The position numbers and the translations under genes are program-made. DNA of 64,000 nt from Cyclobacteriaceae bacterium (lineage in GTDB: Bacteria > Bacteroidota > Bacteroidia > Cytophagales > Cyclobacteriaceae): contig JAEUUG010000018.1 of NCBI GenBank assembly GCA_016787565.1, forward strand, positions 124,001-188,000. Reading direction: 5' to 3'. The notes under the pieces were generated by a model. It saw nothing but the letters and a program-made list of their open reading frames with translations, ran no database searches and was not told the origin of the DNA. Below are positions 27,600-36,820 of the stretch, piece after piece. Every line of letters begins with the position of its first letter. The stretch's first letter is position 1.

Positions 27600-28913
27600 T
27601 CATACTGCTTTTCGTCCTTTGGTAATCCAGTATCGAATGGCCGTAACGGATAATACTCTTTTAACAACGTTGACGTACAACTCAAAGCACGTGCCAACTA
27701 AGGCAAGTGCTGCCAGGGTGTAAGTCAGATTGAGCTTAAAGGCAAACCAGTTGAAGATATACATCATGAGTACTGTACAAATCAAGATCTGCGTTAGCTG
27801 CAAGACAATGGAGAAAAGATCGAACCAATGCGGTAGCTTTTGATTTATAAAAGCAAACAACATAACGTTAAGAAAGCAAACAATTACAGCTATCGCGATT
27901 TGTTGCCAGAGGCTGAGTTCGTCAATATAATCCTCATTTAAAATCATGGAAACAATATTTGCATGAACCACAACACCATACATATCCGGTCTTGTTTTAC
28001 CTGCATAAACCTTATTAAGCGGAGTGAAGAATTTATCATCCCAGGAAGTATCCTTCAGGTTATCACCCAGGAATCCCATAATTACAATCTTATCTTTAAA
28101 TAGGCTTGAAACAAATGAACTTGAATCCAGCGCCTGATCCCAATCGAGAGTATAATAGCGGCCAGGAAACTCTGATGCACCAAAAGGATCATAAATATTC
28201 CCGCGATAGTTTATGACTTCAGAAAAATTACCCCGATCCAAAAATCGCTTTGTCTTTACGGAGTCATACAGCATCGCCATTTTAACAGCAAAGGCGTATT
28301 CCATTTTTCCATTCACCATCATTTGCGGATTGAATCTCCTGCAGGATTTCAGATCTTCCTGATGTTCCGCATCAGTTTCCAGGCTTGCATACCCTTCAAA
28401 AGCTCCCGGACGAAGTATCTCATCGGAATGTTCTAAAGAGTCATAGATGTCAATATCCCCCATCGATTTCAACAAGGCTCGAGTCTGAAGGAGTTTGGTT
28501 ACCATCACAACATTTCCAGCCTCGCGGATGGCATCACCAAAAATTAAATTGCTTAATGTATCATAGGCCAAAGGACAACATAAAGAATCCACTTTTCCGT
28601 CTGGGCAATCCTTACAATCAAAGAAACTATCGATGCCGATTACTTTTGGTTTGAAATGACTGATAATACGGATTTGCTGAGCAATCGCAGCTCGCGGCAA
28701 ATTACCAATGTTCACAACAACAATATTGGTATCGATTTGTGGATCATCGCGCAATCTCGAAAAGGTTATATCTGTCAGCTCCATGTCGCCTAAGGACTGG
28801 CCTAACGGATCAAATGCATTAAAAATATTCAGTTGTGATATCTCACGAATGCCTAACAAAACAGCAAAAACAAATAGTGTTGCAATTGAACAATCAATCA
28901 AGAATTTCTTCAT
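27600..28913 (-). CDS. CHASE2-domain membrane protein without output domain
   Basis: A 437-residue protein with an N-terminal membrane helix (about 5-25), a large CHASE2-type extracytoplasmic region (about 35-325) and three C-terminal hydrophobic segments (about 330-415). CHASE2 features are the LRDDPQIDTNIVVVNIG opening, given here as DDPQIDTNIVVVNIG, then KPKVIGIDSFF, and the KDKIVIMGFLGDN strand near the membrane. Unusual points are a Cys cluster, CKDC and CC (about 99-115), and the absence of any kinase, cyclase or regulator domain after the last helix: only about 20 residues follow. It heads a set with two FecR-like genes. Confidence 0.8.
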   Translation of the reverse strand: MKKFLIDCSIATLFVFAVLLGIREISQLNIFNAFDPLGQSLGDMELTDITFSRLRDDPQIDTNIVVVNIGNLPRAAIAQQIRIISHFKPKVIGIDSFFDCKDCPDGKVDSLCCPLAYDTLSNLIFGDAIREAGNVVMVTKLLQTRALLKSMGDIDIYDSLEHSDEILRPGAFEGYASLETDAEHQEDLKSCRRFNPQMMVNGKMEYAFAVKMAMLYDSVKTKRFLDRGNFSEVINYRGNIYDPFGASEFPGRYYTLDWDQALDSSSFVSSLFKDKIVIMGFLGDNLKDTSWDDKFFTPLNKVYAGKTRPDMYGVVVHANIVSMILNEDYIDELSLWQQIAIAVIVCFLNVMLFAFINQKLPHWFDLFSIVLQLTQILICTVLMMYIFNWFAFKLNLTYTLAALALVGTCFELYVNVVKRVLSVTAIRYWITKGRKAV

Positions 28914-28970
28914 ATTGAAAAGAATGTATCTAGTAAATTTAGAAATTTAGACGGTCTTTCCGAAAGAAGC

Positions 28971-29972
28971 ATGACAAGCATCAAGCCCCGACTTAAAACT
29001 GCTGACTATGTAAAAGGTGTTTTACAGGGAGACCGGATCATGTTGGGCCAGGCCATTACGTTGGTGGAAAGCAATCTGCTCACTGATCAACAGCTTGCGG
29101 CTAACATTATTAAAAAGATAATTGACCATACCGGGCGCTCTATCCGCATCGGTATTACCGGTGTACCCGGAGTGGGTAAAAGCACGTTTATAGAATCCTT
29201 TGGTCTGCGCGTGATTTCGCATGGAAAAAAGTTAGCGGTACTAACGATTGATCCCAGCAGCAAGATTACCAAAGGAAGTATTCTGGGAGATAAAACCCGC
29301 ATGGAAAGTCTTTCGAAAAACCCACTCGCCTTTATCCGGCCATCGGCCGCAGGCGATACACAAGGTGGTGTAGCCCACAAAACGCGTGAAGCTTTGCTGT
29401 TGTGTGAAGCAGCCGGTTATGACGTAATCATTATTGAAACCGTTGGTGTAGGGCAATCGGAAGTTGAAGTAAAAAGTATGGTCGATTTTTTTCTTTTACT
29501 CATGTTGGCCGGGGCAGGTGATGAACTCCAGGGTATCAAAAAAGGGATTATAGAAATGGCAGATGCGATTGTCATTACAAAAGCAGACGGAGATAATATC
29601 CATCCAGCAGTTGAAGCGCAAGCCGCCTATCAGCAAGCACTTCACTTATTGCCGATTTCACCTTCACGATGGCAACCGAAGGTTTTGACCTGTTCGGCTG
29701 TAACTGGTTCAGGACTTGAAACGATCTGGGAGATGATTGAACTGTATATCGAACAAACTACGGCATCCGGTTTTTTTCTCCAAAACCGACAACAGCAGAA
29801 TGTCTCCTGGTTCAATGATAATTTTGAGCAGCTCATTAAGGCTGATATTGAACAACACCTTGCGCTTAAAAAATCGCACTTGGAAAACAAGGTTGCGCAA
29901 CAACAACTGTCGCCACAGGCTGCCGCACAGGAGTTACTGGAGGCCTACTATCATAGTATGAAGAAGTTCTAA
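28971..29972 (+). CDS. meaB: Methylmalonyl-CoA mutase-associated GTPase MeaB
   Basis: A 333-residue G3E-class P-loop GTPase that protects and reloads the adenosylcobalamin-dependent methylmalonyl-CoA mutase. The Walker A is GVPGVGKS (64-71). The DPSSKITKGSILGDKTRM switch region (read as DPSSKITKG, then GSILGDKTRM), ETVGVGQSE and TKADGDN are all present, with Thr in place of the Asn of NKAD. The C-terminal dimerisation helix is intact. It lies next to a cobalamin-riboswitch-controlled receptor, in keeping with a cobalamin theme. The mutase genes are not in the window. Confidence 0.93.
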   Translation: MTSIKPRLKTADYVKGVLQGDRIMLGQAITLVESNLLTDQQLAANIIKKIIDHTGRSIRIGITGVPGVGKSTFIESFGLRVISHGKKLAVLTIDPSSKITKGSILGDKTRMESLSKNPLAFIRPSAAGDTQGGVAHKTREALLLCEAAGYDVIIIETVGVGQSEVEVKSMVDFFLLLMLAGAGDELQGIKKGIIEMADAIVITKADGDNIHPAVEAQAAYQQALHLLPISPSRWQPKVLTCSAVTGSGLETIWEMIELYIEQTTASGFFLQNRQQQNVSWFNDNFEQLIKADIEQHLALKKSHLENKVAQQQLSPQAAAQELLEAYYHSMKKF

Positions 29973-29977
29973 GCCAT

Positions 29978-30121
29978 TCACTTCTTCCATGGACAGTGTC
30001 GGCATGCGTTTTTACAACAGTAGCCTCGTTTGAGGTGATATGCCTCGGTAAAAACAGTTAAGCCATTTTCGAGATAGAACAACTCCTTCGTGTCCCTATT
30101 TACCGTTTTAACTTTTCGCAT
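29978..30121 (-). CDS. DUF5522 mini-protein with Cys cluster
   Basis: A 47-residue protein. It has the DUF5522 pattern: F-Y-x-E-N-G-L-T-V-F-T-E-A-Y-H-L-K-R-G-Y followed by C-C-x3-C-R-H-C-P, with cysteines at 35, 36, 40 and 43 and a His at 42. This arrangement suggests a bound metal. Its ATG starts one base after the stop of the TonB-dependent receptor gene, so it is almost certainly translated from the same riboswitch-controlled mRNA. It ends five bases from the convergent meaB stop. The family's function is not known. Confidence 0.85.
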   Translation of the reverse strand: MRKVKTVNRDTKELFYLENGLTVFTEAYHLKRGYCCKNACRHCPWKK

Positions 30122-30122
30122 A

Positions 30123-32252
30123 TCACCAGGCAAAAGCTATTTTCATATACCATGATCGGCCGCGTGTTTGAAATCCAAGTATCTCTTGATAGGTTTCATT
30201 CAACACATTCTCAAGCCTTAAACCCAACAAAACAGATTTTGTTATTTTCCAGGTAGCATTTACATCGACAAGATGATAACGAGAAACGCTTACCTGATTC
30301 AAGGCACCAAATGGTCCTAACCCTGCATCATAAAAAGAATCCGGCCGTGGCCCAACAAAACGGTACGATGCCATAAGCGAAATTTTTATGCTGGGTAAAT
30401 ACTGAACTTGCCCTGAAAACATAAGATCTGGCCTCCTTACAAGATTACTGATCGTTGTATTACCCGTAACAAAAGTTCCGTAATTATAGAGTTGTACATG
30501 ATTACCTCCTGTTTGTTGAACGCTTACCTCGTCTGACTCAAGGCGCAGTTTTCCTGTTAACCAGGAAAAATTTCCCTGAATAAAAATCTGCTTGCCCAGA
30601 ACAGCACGTGCTGTAAGTTCAGCGCCAACTACAACGTGTTGGGAAAAATTCAAATATGTATCACCTAAGTAGTCATTGTAGCTGAGATTCTGAGTTTCTG
30701 AGTTTTTATCCCACAAATACACATACTCAATCAGATGATTAACCCTGTTCCGGTAGGCAGATAAGGTAATCTGACTGCCCGATTGAAACTCTTTCTTGAT
30801 ACCTACCTCTACCGACAAAGACTCCTCCGGAAGCAAAGCCTTATTGCCGCGCGTAGCAAATGCTCCAAAATTTTGCGTAGGGTCAAAAAGTTGATTTAAT
30901 GAAGGTGCATTGTAGCCGCTGGATAAGGATGCATATAACAACAATTGGCTACGGAGGCGATATGAAGGATTTATCTCGGCTGTCCAATATTGTCCGAAAA
31001 TGCTATGATGGCTAACCCGTCCTCCTGCAGATAACACAAAATTTTTTAGTCTCCATTGAAGCTGACCGAATGCATAACTTGTGGCTGTGGAGGTGCTGAT
31101 TGTGTCATAATTTATTATCCATTCAAAAGGTCCAAAAGCATTGGAAAAGTAATACGTGTTAAAATCCATCTGCTCTTGATATTGGCCTATGCCGAATACT
31201 GCGGCTAGATTGTCCTTTTTAAAGTTACTTTGAAATTCATTTGTCAATAACCTACCAGTATACCTTCCGCGAAAATAGTTTCCATCATAATCTCCGTTAA
31301 CATTCATAACAGAAGAGTCATTGATGTTCAGTCTGGATGACTGACTCCACGAACCCAATGCTGAAATTTTCCAGTGGTTGTTGACGGAGTATTCTACGGC
31401 ATAGTTAACGAGGTCGCGCGTAAAGCTGATGTCACTATTGTCATCATCCTGAAAGGCACCTGCATCAATGTCCGCACGTTGATTGACTGTTTTATAAAAT
31501 GCAGAAACTTTCCAGTGTTCATTATGAAATCCGGTCTTGATGTAGGTGTCTGTTTTCCTGAAGTTATCACGATCAGTTGTTTTATAAACTCCCGGTGATT
31601 GTATTGTATCCAGTGTTGCATTTAATCCATTCACACGCTGATCGATAAGCGAACCGGTAACATACAATCCGTTTTTCATGGTGTATTTCAAATCAAGATT
31701 TTCCATCATCGAAAATGATCCACTTCCAAATGTTCCGGATTGGATTGCTGCGCGGCCGTGAAAGCCAGGTGCCTCATCCTTTCTTGTAATGATGTTAATT
31801 ATTCCCCCAACAGCAGAACCACCGTATAGGGTGCTGTGCGATCCGCGAACGATCTCTACCCGCTCAACATCCGATAGTGAAAGTTCCGAAAGATCAATGA
31901 CTGCATTGGGTGTTGAAGGGTCGTTGATGCGCATACCATCAATCATTACAGCCACCTGATTACTATTAGATCCACGCAAAAAAACACTTTGATTGCTCCC
32001 CGGAGTTTGGGCTGATCCCACAACATACATCCCTTCTTGTGCCGCAAGCAATTCACCCACTGAACTGTAAATTGACTTTTCCAGTGTTTGATGATCGATT
32101 ACGGAAACACTTCGTGGCACCTGCATGACAGATTGCTCATTTCTGCTGGCGGAAACGATGACATCACGAAGCATTGTAGTTGACAGGGTATCTTGCCCAA
32201 AAAGATTCGGTGAGAAAATGGAGATACTCACCATAACAAGAAAATTTCTCAT
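30123..32252 (-). CDS. TonB-dependent receptor, probable cobalamin transporter (BtuB-like)
   Basis: A 709-residue outer membrane receptor: signal peptide (about 1-19, ending NLFGQ), plug domain (about 30-150) with VSVIDHQTLE, FLRGSNSNQVAVMIDGMR (split here as FLRGSNSNQ and VAVMIDGMR) and VERVEIVRGSHSTLYG, and a 22-strand type beta-barrel ending in the aromatic MKIAFAW. It lacks the SusC-type N-terminal carboxypeptidase-like domain. A cobalamin riboswitch lies directly upstream, which makes vitamin B12 or another corrinoid the likely substrate. A divergent BtuF-like binding protein is next to it. Confidence 0.9.
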   Translation of the reverse strand: MRNFLVMVSISIFSPNLFGQDTLSTTMLRDVIVSASRNEQSVMQVPRSVSVIDHQTLEKSIYSSVGELLAAQEGMYVVGSAQTPGSNQSVFLRGSNSNQVAVMIDGMRINDPSTPNAVIDLSELSLSDVERVEIVRGSHSTLYGGSAVGGIINIITRKDEAPGFHGRAAIQSGTFGSGSFSMMENLDLKYTMKNGLYVTGSLIDQRVNGLNATLDTIQSPGVYKTTDRDNFRKTDTYIKTGFHNEHWKVSAFYKTVNQRADIDAGAFQDDDNSDISFTRDLVNYAVEYSVNNHWKISALGSWSQSSRLNINDSSVMNVNGDYDGNYFRGRYTGRLLTNEFQSNFKKDNLAAVFGIGQYQEQMDFNTYYFSNAFGPFEWIINYDTISTSTATSYAFGQLQWRLKNFVLSAGGRVSHHSIFGQYWTAEINPSYRLRSQLLLYASLSSGYNAPSLNQLFDPTQNFGAFATRGNKALLPEESLSVEVGIKKEFQSGSQITLSAYRNRVNHLIEYVYLWDKNSETQNLSYNDYLGDTYLNFSQHVVVGAELTARAVLGKQIFIQGNFSWLTGKLRLESDEVSVQQTGGNHVQLYNYGTFVTGNTTISNLVRRPDLMFSGQVQYLPSIKISLMASYRFVGPRPDSFYDAGLGPFGALNQVSVSRYHLVDVNATWKITKSVLLGLRLENVLNETYQEILGFQTRGRSWYMKIAFAW

Positions 32253-32370
32253 AGCATTATGTTTTTAATTGAACACTATGAGCCTTGGTAGAAATGAAAA
32301 ATAAACGGGATTAGACGTCCGCTTACTCATCGCCTTTCACCCGAAAGCTCTGATTTTTGTTGGATAATTT

Positions 32371-32522
32371 GGCAGGTCTCCTGGCTTTCCACGTTGCTGA
32401 CGCCTTCCCATTCCGTTGATCGAAACAGTGGCGCAATGAATGTCAGCAACACTATGTGGATTACAGTTGCGGGGACAGCTACGGATTATCCGACTAAGTC
32501 GGCACACACCGTATTCCCTTTT
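32371..32522 (-). promoter_or_regulatory. Cobalamin riboswitch (AdoCbl/B12 element)
   Basis: Read on the minus strand, the region has the conserved parts in order: GGGAA-N2-CGGTG near 32508-32520, a P3-P4 hairpin, AATCCG followed by CCCCGCAACTGTAA, and at its end the B12 box CCAGGAGACCTGCC (complement of about 32371-32384). The aptamer lies about 120 bases before the ATG of the TonB-dependent receptor. The expression platform is less clear: a small CTTTCGGGTGAAAG hairpin precedes the start region, and neither a strong terminator nor an obvious SD-sequestering stem was identified. Confidence 0.93.
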
Positions 32523-32599
32523 AATTTTCTGATGATTGTATATCAGCAGAAAAACCACACATCCGGCACAAACCTAATTAATTTCCTAAACTTGCATGC

Positions 32600-33730
32600 A
32601 TGAGACAATCTTTTGTTTTTATTCTTTGCGCTCTGTTGTCGGGCTGTCAGCAGCAGAAAACCGAAAAGCGTATTAGCGAGCATCCAGCTCACCACACTAC
32701 GCTCAACTATGCTGTAGGATTCAAGGTAAGCTATATCGGTAAAACAAAACGTGTTGAAGTCATGTACCCTTTTCAAGGTGCAACTGCGGGTTATACATAC
32801 TTGCTGGTGCCTCATGGTGAGGAAATTCCGGAACATGATGCCACTATAAGGGTCATTCGCATCCCTGTAAAAAGTATGGTGTGTACTTCTACCACGCATA
32901 TCCCCCTGCTCGACTACCTGGACGAAACGGAAACACTCACAGGTTTTCCAGGTACAGATTACATCAGTTCAGAAAAAATGCGGGAGCGAATTGACAATGG
33001 GAAAATTATTGAACTCGGTGTTGAAAAAGGAATTAACCTGGAACGACTAACCGTATTGAAACCCGACCTGGTTATGGGGTATTCCATGAGCAATGATTAC
33101 GGTCAGTTTAAAAAACTAGAAGAACTTGGCATTCCTGTGGTTTTGAATTCGGAGTACCTTGAAAAACATCCTTTGGGTCGGGCCGAGTGGATAAAATTTA
33201 TGGCTCTCTTTTTTGATAAGGAGCGCATGGCTGATTCAGTCTTTAGTATCATTGAAAAAAATTACCTCGAAGCAAAAGCAATACCTCATCCAAAGAAAAA
33301 GCCAACCATTATGAGTGGCATTGTTTATGGCGATGCCTGGTTTATGCCTGGAGGTCAGAACTACAATTCAAAATTACTTCAGGATGCCGGTTGTCAATAT
33401 CTGTGGGAAGGTGATAGTTCCAGTGGCTTTTTAGAATTAAGCTTCGAATCAGTTTATGAAAAGGCTAATCAGGCAGAGTTTTGGATTGGCGTTGGCAATT
33501 ATCCTTCCCTTGAGGCCATTCGCAATGCCGATCATCGATACGCCAAATTCAAAGCATTCAACACAAAAAATGTTTATACCTACGATGGTCGTAGAGGTGC
33601 AAAGGGCGGCAGCGAATTTCTTGAACTCGGTTATTTGCGCCCGGATATTATCTTGCGGGATCTGATTAAAATCACCCAACCAGATGCACAACCGGATCAT
33701 GAAATGTACTTTTATAAAAAACTTGAGTGA
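32600..33730 (+). CDS. Substrate-binding lipoprotein, BtuF/FhuD-like
   Basis: A 376-residue lipoprotein (signal peptide with lipobox L-L-S-G-C, Cys16) of the class III periplasmic binding proteins that serve iron-siderophore and cobalamin ABC transporters. Two alpha/beta lobes are joined by a long helix. Typical segments are STTHIPLLDYLDETETLTGFPG (split as STTHIPLLDYLD and ETLTGFPG), the VLKPDLVMGYS strand, and the GGQNYNSKLLQDAGCQYLW lobe. It is divergent from the B12-riboswitch receptor, so a cobalamin role is likely. Permease and ATPase genes are not adjacent. Confidence 0.85.
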   Translation: MRQSFVFILCALLSGCQQQKTEKRISEHPAHHTTLNYAVGFKVSYIGKTKRVEVMYPFQGATAGYTYLLVPHGEEIPEHDATIRVIRIPVKSMVCTSTTHIPLLDYLDETETLTGFPGTDYISSEKMRERIDNGKIIELGVEKGINLERLTVLKPDLVMGYSMSNDYGQFKKLEELGIPVVLNSEYLEKHPLGRAEWIKFMALFFDKERMADSVFSIIEKNYLEAKAIPHPKKKPTIMSGIVYGDAWFMPGGQNYNSKLLQDAGCQYLWEGDSSSGFLELSFESVYEKANQAEFWIGVGNYPSLEAIRNADHRYAKFKAFNTKNVYTYDGRRGAKGGSEFLELGYLRPDIILRDLIKITQPDAQPDHEMYFYKKLE

Positions 33731-33768
33731 TCATTCCGGTTTACCTCACAATTCCCGCTGATCTGAAT

Positions 33769-33776
33769 TACCTTTG
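33769..33776 (+). promoter_or_regulatory. -7 element, possible leaderless promoter
   Basis: TACCTTTG at 33769-33776 matches TAnnTTTG exactly, and it ends only six bases before the ATG at 33783. If used, transcription would start at or next to the start codon. A good TTTG box at the normal distance is not seen. Confidence 0.4.
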
Positions 33777-33782
33777 TGCAGG

Positions 33783-35900
33783 ATGAATTTTTTTTACTGT
33801 ACTCTTTATGCGTGGCTTGTTCCATTTTTTGCCTGCGCCAGTCAAGTCAGCACATTTGAAGAAAATGGAAAAGTAGGGCTGAAAAATGACCGCGGTCAAA
33901 TTTTAATTCCTGCGCAATACGAAGCACTGGGGTGGTCTGATGGCAAAATCTCTGTAGTAGGAAAAGTAACAGGCTATAAGTTAAAGGATCACTGGGGTCT
34001 GATTTCAACTGAGAACCACCGGATAACCAAAGCTGAATACACAGAACTGCTGCCAGCAGAAAACTCCCTTTTTGTGGCACGGAAAAAAACCAACCTTTCC
34101 CTCCGGTTTGCCGCTGGCTGTATCAATACTTCCGGAAAAGTAATGATACCCTTTCAATATGATGGCCTTTCTATATCCTCTCTCCGGGCAATCGTGATTG
34201 TCAGATCAGGAAATCAATTCCTGCATGGCCTGATTGATCTGTCAAATACTATTCTTATTCCCATCAAATACAGGAGCATTTATCCACTCGGAAGCTTGCG
34301 CTATGCTGCCGAAAATTTTGAAAAGAAAATTTCTATTTACACCGATACCGGAAAACAGATTACTGATTTTTCAATCGATAGTATTTCGGCCTATAAAAAA
34401 AACTATGCGATAATTTTTCAGAACCACCGACAAGGAATCATAGATCGGGATGGAAATGTGAAAGTCGAGTCGCGTTTTCGCGAGATTCATATTGATGATA
34501 ATGGTGCCGTCAAGGCGAGAGAAGCTGACGAATGGTTTTTTCTGGACGGACAAAATCAGATGCTTCGGAAATATCTTGCAGATTCCATTTCTCCTATCGG
34601 GAAAAACTTATTAAAAATTTCGCATGCCGGAGAAGTTTTCTTTTCGGATAAGGAATTCAACAAAATCGGCCAATCATTTTCAAGCATTGGAGAGTTTCAA
34701 TTTAAAAGAGCGGTGATTGAAAAAAATAAGAAAGTAGGACTAACCAAACCGGACGGCACAGTTGCATTAGAACCGCGCTATGAAAAACTTCGGTGGTCTG
34801 CCTCCCACATTCTGGCGAGCTCAAAATTTGATGGCGCACAGAAGTGGATAATATTGGATTCAATGGGGCAGCCATTGTCACCAAAACTTTATGACACCAT
34901 AGAAGACTTTAACGGAAAGTTCTTCCCGGTAAAAAGCCGGGGATATTGGGGTGGTGTGGATCGGTTCGGAAAGGAGACCATTGCCTGCGTTTTTGATTCC
35001 ATCGTGCAACAAAAAAATGATCACGTTGTGGTTCTTTTTAAAGGACAATATGGTGTTATCTCCCTTCAGCAGGAATGGATTATCATTCCACAACAGCAGC
35101 AACTGCAACTTCTAAATCACGAACGCCTTCTTGAGCGTACACCAACGACTACATTTTTAAAATCGTTTGATAAAAACATTATCTACTTCTCCGATAACAA
35201 ACTTGCTCCACAAGAAGATTTTCTACTGGAATATCTCTCCTCCGGTACAATTTGGAAGATAGATATGGATGGACGCATTGTTGATCGGCAGGTTCATCCA
35301 GACGAACCCATTCAAAGAATCTTGCCTGAAAGCGAAGGGCTCCGCGGCATTCAGCGTAACGGAAAGTTTGGATTTGTTGATGCACGCGGAAGGCTGCGCA
35401 TCGCGAACCGTTACGAAGACATCAAAATTTTCAGTGAAGGATTAGCCGCTGCCAAGATCATGGGAAAGTGGGGGTATATTAACCACGAAGATAAAATTGC
35501 AATTCAGCCTGTTTATGACGAGGTGACTTCCTTTTCCAATGGATTCGCTTACATAAAACAAAAAGGACTTTACGGACTGATTGACAAAAACGGAAGTCCG
35601 GTTTTACCCCCACGCTATGAAAAAATTAAAGTACTCTCTAGCGGAAGATTGCTGATTCAACAGGAGGGAAACATAGGTTTGGCTGATGCCCGTGGAGAAA
35701 TCTTGATTAATCCGAAATACAACCGCCTTGAAGATACCGATAATGGATACGTCATCGTTGAGTGGAATGGAAAATATGGCTTGCTAACCTTGCAAGGAAT
35801 CAGTACGATTCCATTGATTTACGATAAACTGATCTTCAATCCGTTCGAAAATCAGTTTATCGGGCTGAAGAAATCTCCCTGGATGGAAGTTAAACTTTGA
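33783..35900 (+). CDS. Exported WG-repeat protein
   Basis: A 705-residue exported protein (signal peptide about 1-20, ending FACAS). Most of the chain is made of WG beta-repeats of about 35-50 residues, recognisable as G-K-x-G-L/F-x-N/D-x-x-G-x-x-x-I/L-P-x-x-Y-D/E: for example near residues 25, 320, 535, 580 and 620. The repeats are diverged in the middle (about 200-450). WG-repeat proteins are common in Bacteroidota and are thought to be surface or periplasmic binding proteins. The start at ATG 33783 is chosen over a TTG three codons upstream. It has a gap of 52 bases from the BtuF-like gene. Confidence 0.82.
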   Translation: MNFFYCTLYAWLVPFFACASQVSTFEENGKVGLKNDRGQILIPAQYEALGWSDGKISVVGKVTGYKLKDHWGLISTENHRITKAEYTELLPAENSLFVARKKTNLSLRFAAGCINTSGKVMIPFQYDGLSISSLRAIVIVRSGNQFLHGLIDLSNTILIPIKYRSIYPLGSLRYAAENFEKKISIYTDTGKQITDFSIDSISAYKKNYAIIFQNHRQGIIDRDGNVKVESRFREIHIDDNGAVKAREADEWFFLDGQNQMLRKYLADSISPIGKNLLKISHAGEVFFSDKEFNKIGQSFSSIGEFQFKRAVIEKNKKVGLTKPDGTVALEPRYEKLRWSASHILASSKFDGAQKWIILDSMGQPLSPKLYDTIEDFNGKFFPVKSRGYWGGVDRFGKETIACVFDSIVQQKNDHVVVLFKGQYGVISLQQEWIIIPQQQQLQLLNHERLLERTPTTTFLKSFDKNIIYFSDNKLAPQEDFLLEYLSSGTIWKIDMDGRIVDRQVHPDEPIQRILPESEGLRGIQRNGKFGFVDARGRLRIANRYEDIKIFSEGLAAAKIMGKWGYINHEDKIAIQPVYDEVTSFSNGFAYIKQKGLYGLIDKNGSPVLPPRYEKIKVLSSGRLLIQQEGNIGLADARGEILINPKYNRLEDTDNGYVIVEWNGKYGLLTLQGISTIPLIYDKLIFNPFENQFIGLKKSPWMEVKL

Positions 35901-35915
35901 TCCGAAAGAATTTTT

Positions 35916-36791
35916 CTAATCCTTTTTCTGATCCAGCATCCAACTGTATAGGCTTACGCTAAATGGGTCATAGCTTGTATCGGCTGTACCCATTCCAGAG
36001 CCGCTGTAAGTTCTTGTCCATACATCATGTCCAGCATCAAACACGGATATTTTTGCCTGATGCTTCGGAGTTGGTGACTGTGCATTGTAATTTGTAACAA
36101 AGTTCTTAGAGGTAGTGAAGTTGACACCGTCTTTGTCACCGATAAAAACCCAAATGGGAATACTTTTCGACTTTTGAAAGCCTGAACCTGCTCCGTAAGC
36201 AGCTACTGGAGCCGCTGCGGCAATATGGCTAGTAGACTCATCCTGTTTTGTCAGGTAGTCATAAACCCCATTTCCACCATGACTTAACCCTGTTAAGTAA
36301 ATTCGCTTTTCATTTACCCGATACGTGCTGATCATGTGCTCAATAAATGCCTTCAATGGTGCTGGACTCCCACCGCCCCAGTTATTCTGGTTCCCAGCTG
36401 GATCATGATATTGAGGCGAAACTACAATCATCGGATAAGGAGGATTCCATTGTTTGTTTTTGATCAACTTAGGAGGGCCATTGGCTAGTACCTTATCTAA
36501 CACGGCTTGGCCGTTGGTACCATCACCTCGTTCCGTTTTTCCATGAAGGAAAACTAAAAGCGGATATTTACTGGATACTTTATCATAACCAGCAGGAAGA
36601 TATACATAGTACCCAACGGCCGCGGTAGTAGACCCCAAAACCTTTGGTGTATGTGTACCCCCTGTATCAGCCGGAAGACTTGTCAATTCATCTCCTGAGG
36701 CAGAAGAATCAGAGCCTTCATCGTCACCGCAGCTAACTGAAATTAAGCTGACAAGCAAAAGAAGCAAAAGGGATTTCTTAATGGTATTCAT
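35916..36791 (-). CDS. Lipoprotein alpha/beta-hydrolase (esterase-like)
   Basis: A 291-residue lipoprotein (lipobox S-V-S-C at about residue 18-21) followed by an acidic Ser-rich linker (about 22-45) and an alpha/beta-hydrolase fold of the esterase / PHB-depolymerase type. The oxyanion region is LLVFLHGKTERG, the nucleophile is the serine of GLSHGG, and candidate acid and base residues are the Asp of GDKDGVN and the His of DAGHDVW. It is probably anchored in the outer membrane and faces polymer or ester substrates. The specific substrate is unknown. Confidence 0.85.
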   Translation of the reverse strand: MNTIKKSLLLLLLVSLISVSCGDDEGSDSSASGDELTSLPADTGGTHTPKVLGSTTAAVGYYVYLPAGYDKVSSKYPLLVFLHGKTERGDGTNGQAVLDKVLANGPPKLIKNKQWNPPYPMIVVSPQYHDPAGNQNNWGGGSPAPLKAFIEHMISTYRVNEKRIYLTGLSHGGNGVYDYLTKQDESTSHIAAAAPVAAYGAGSGFQKSKSIPIWVFIGDKDGVNFTTSKNFVTNYNAQSPTPKHQAKISVFDAGHDVWTRTYSGSGMGTADTSYDPFSVSLYSWMLDQKKD

Positions 36792-36820
36792 TCTGTAATC
36801 TGTTTTGTTGACCCAAAAAC

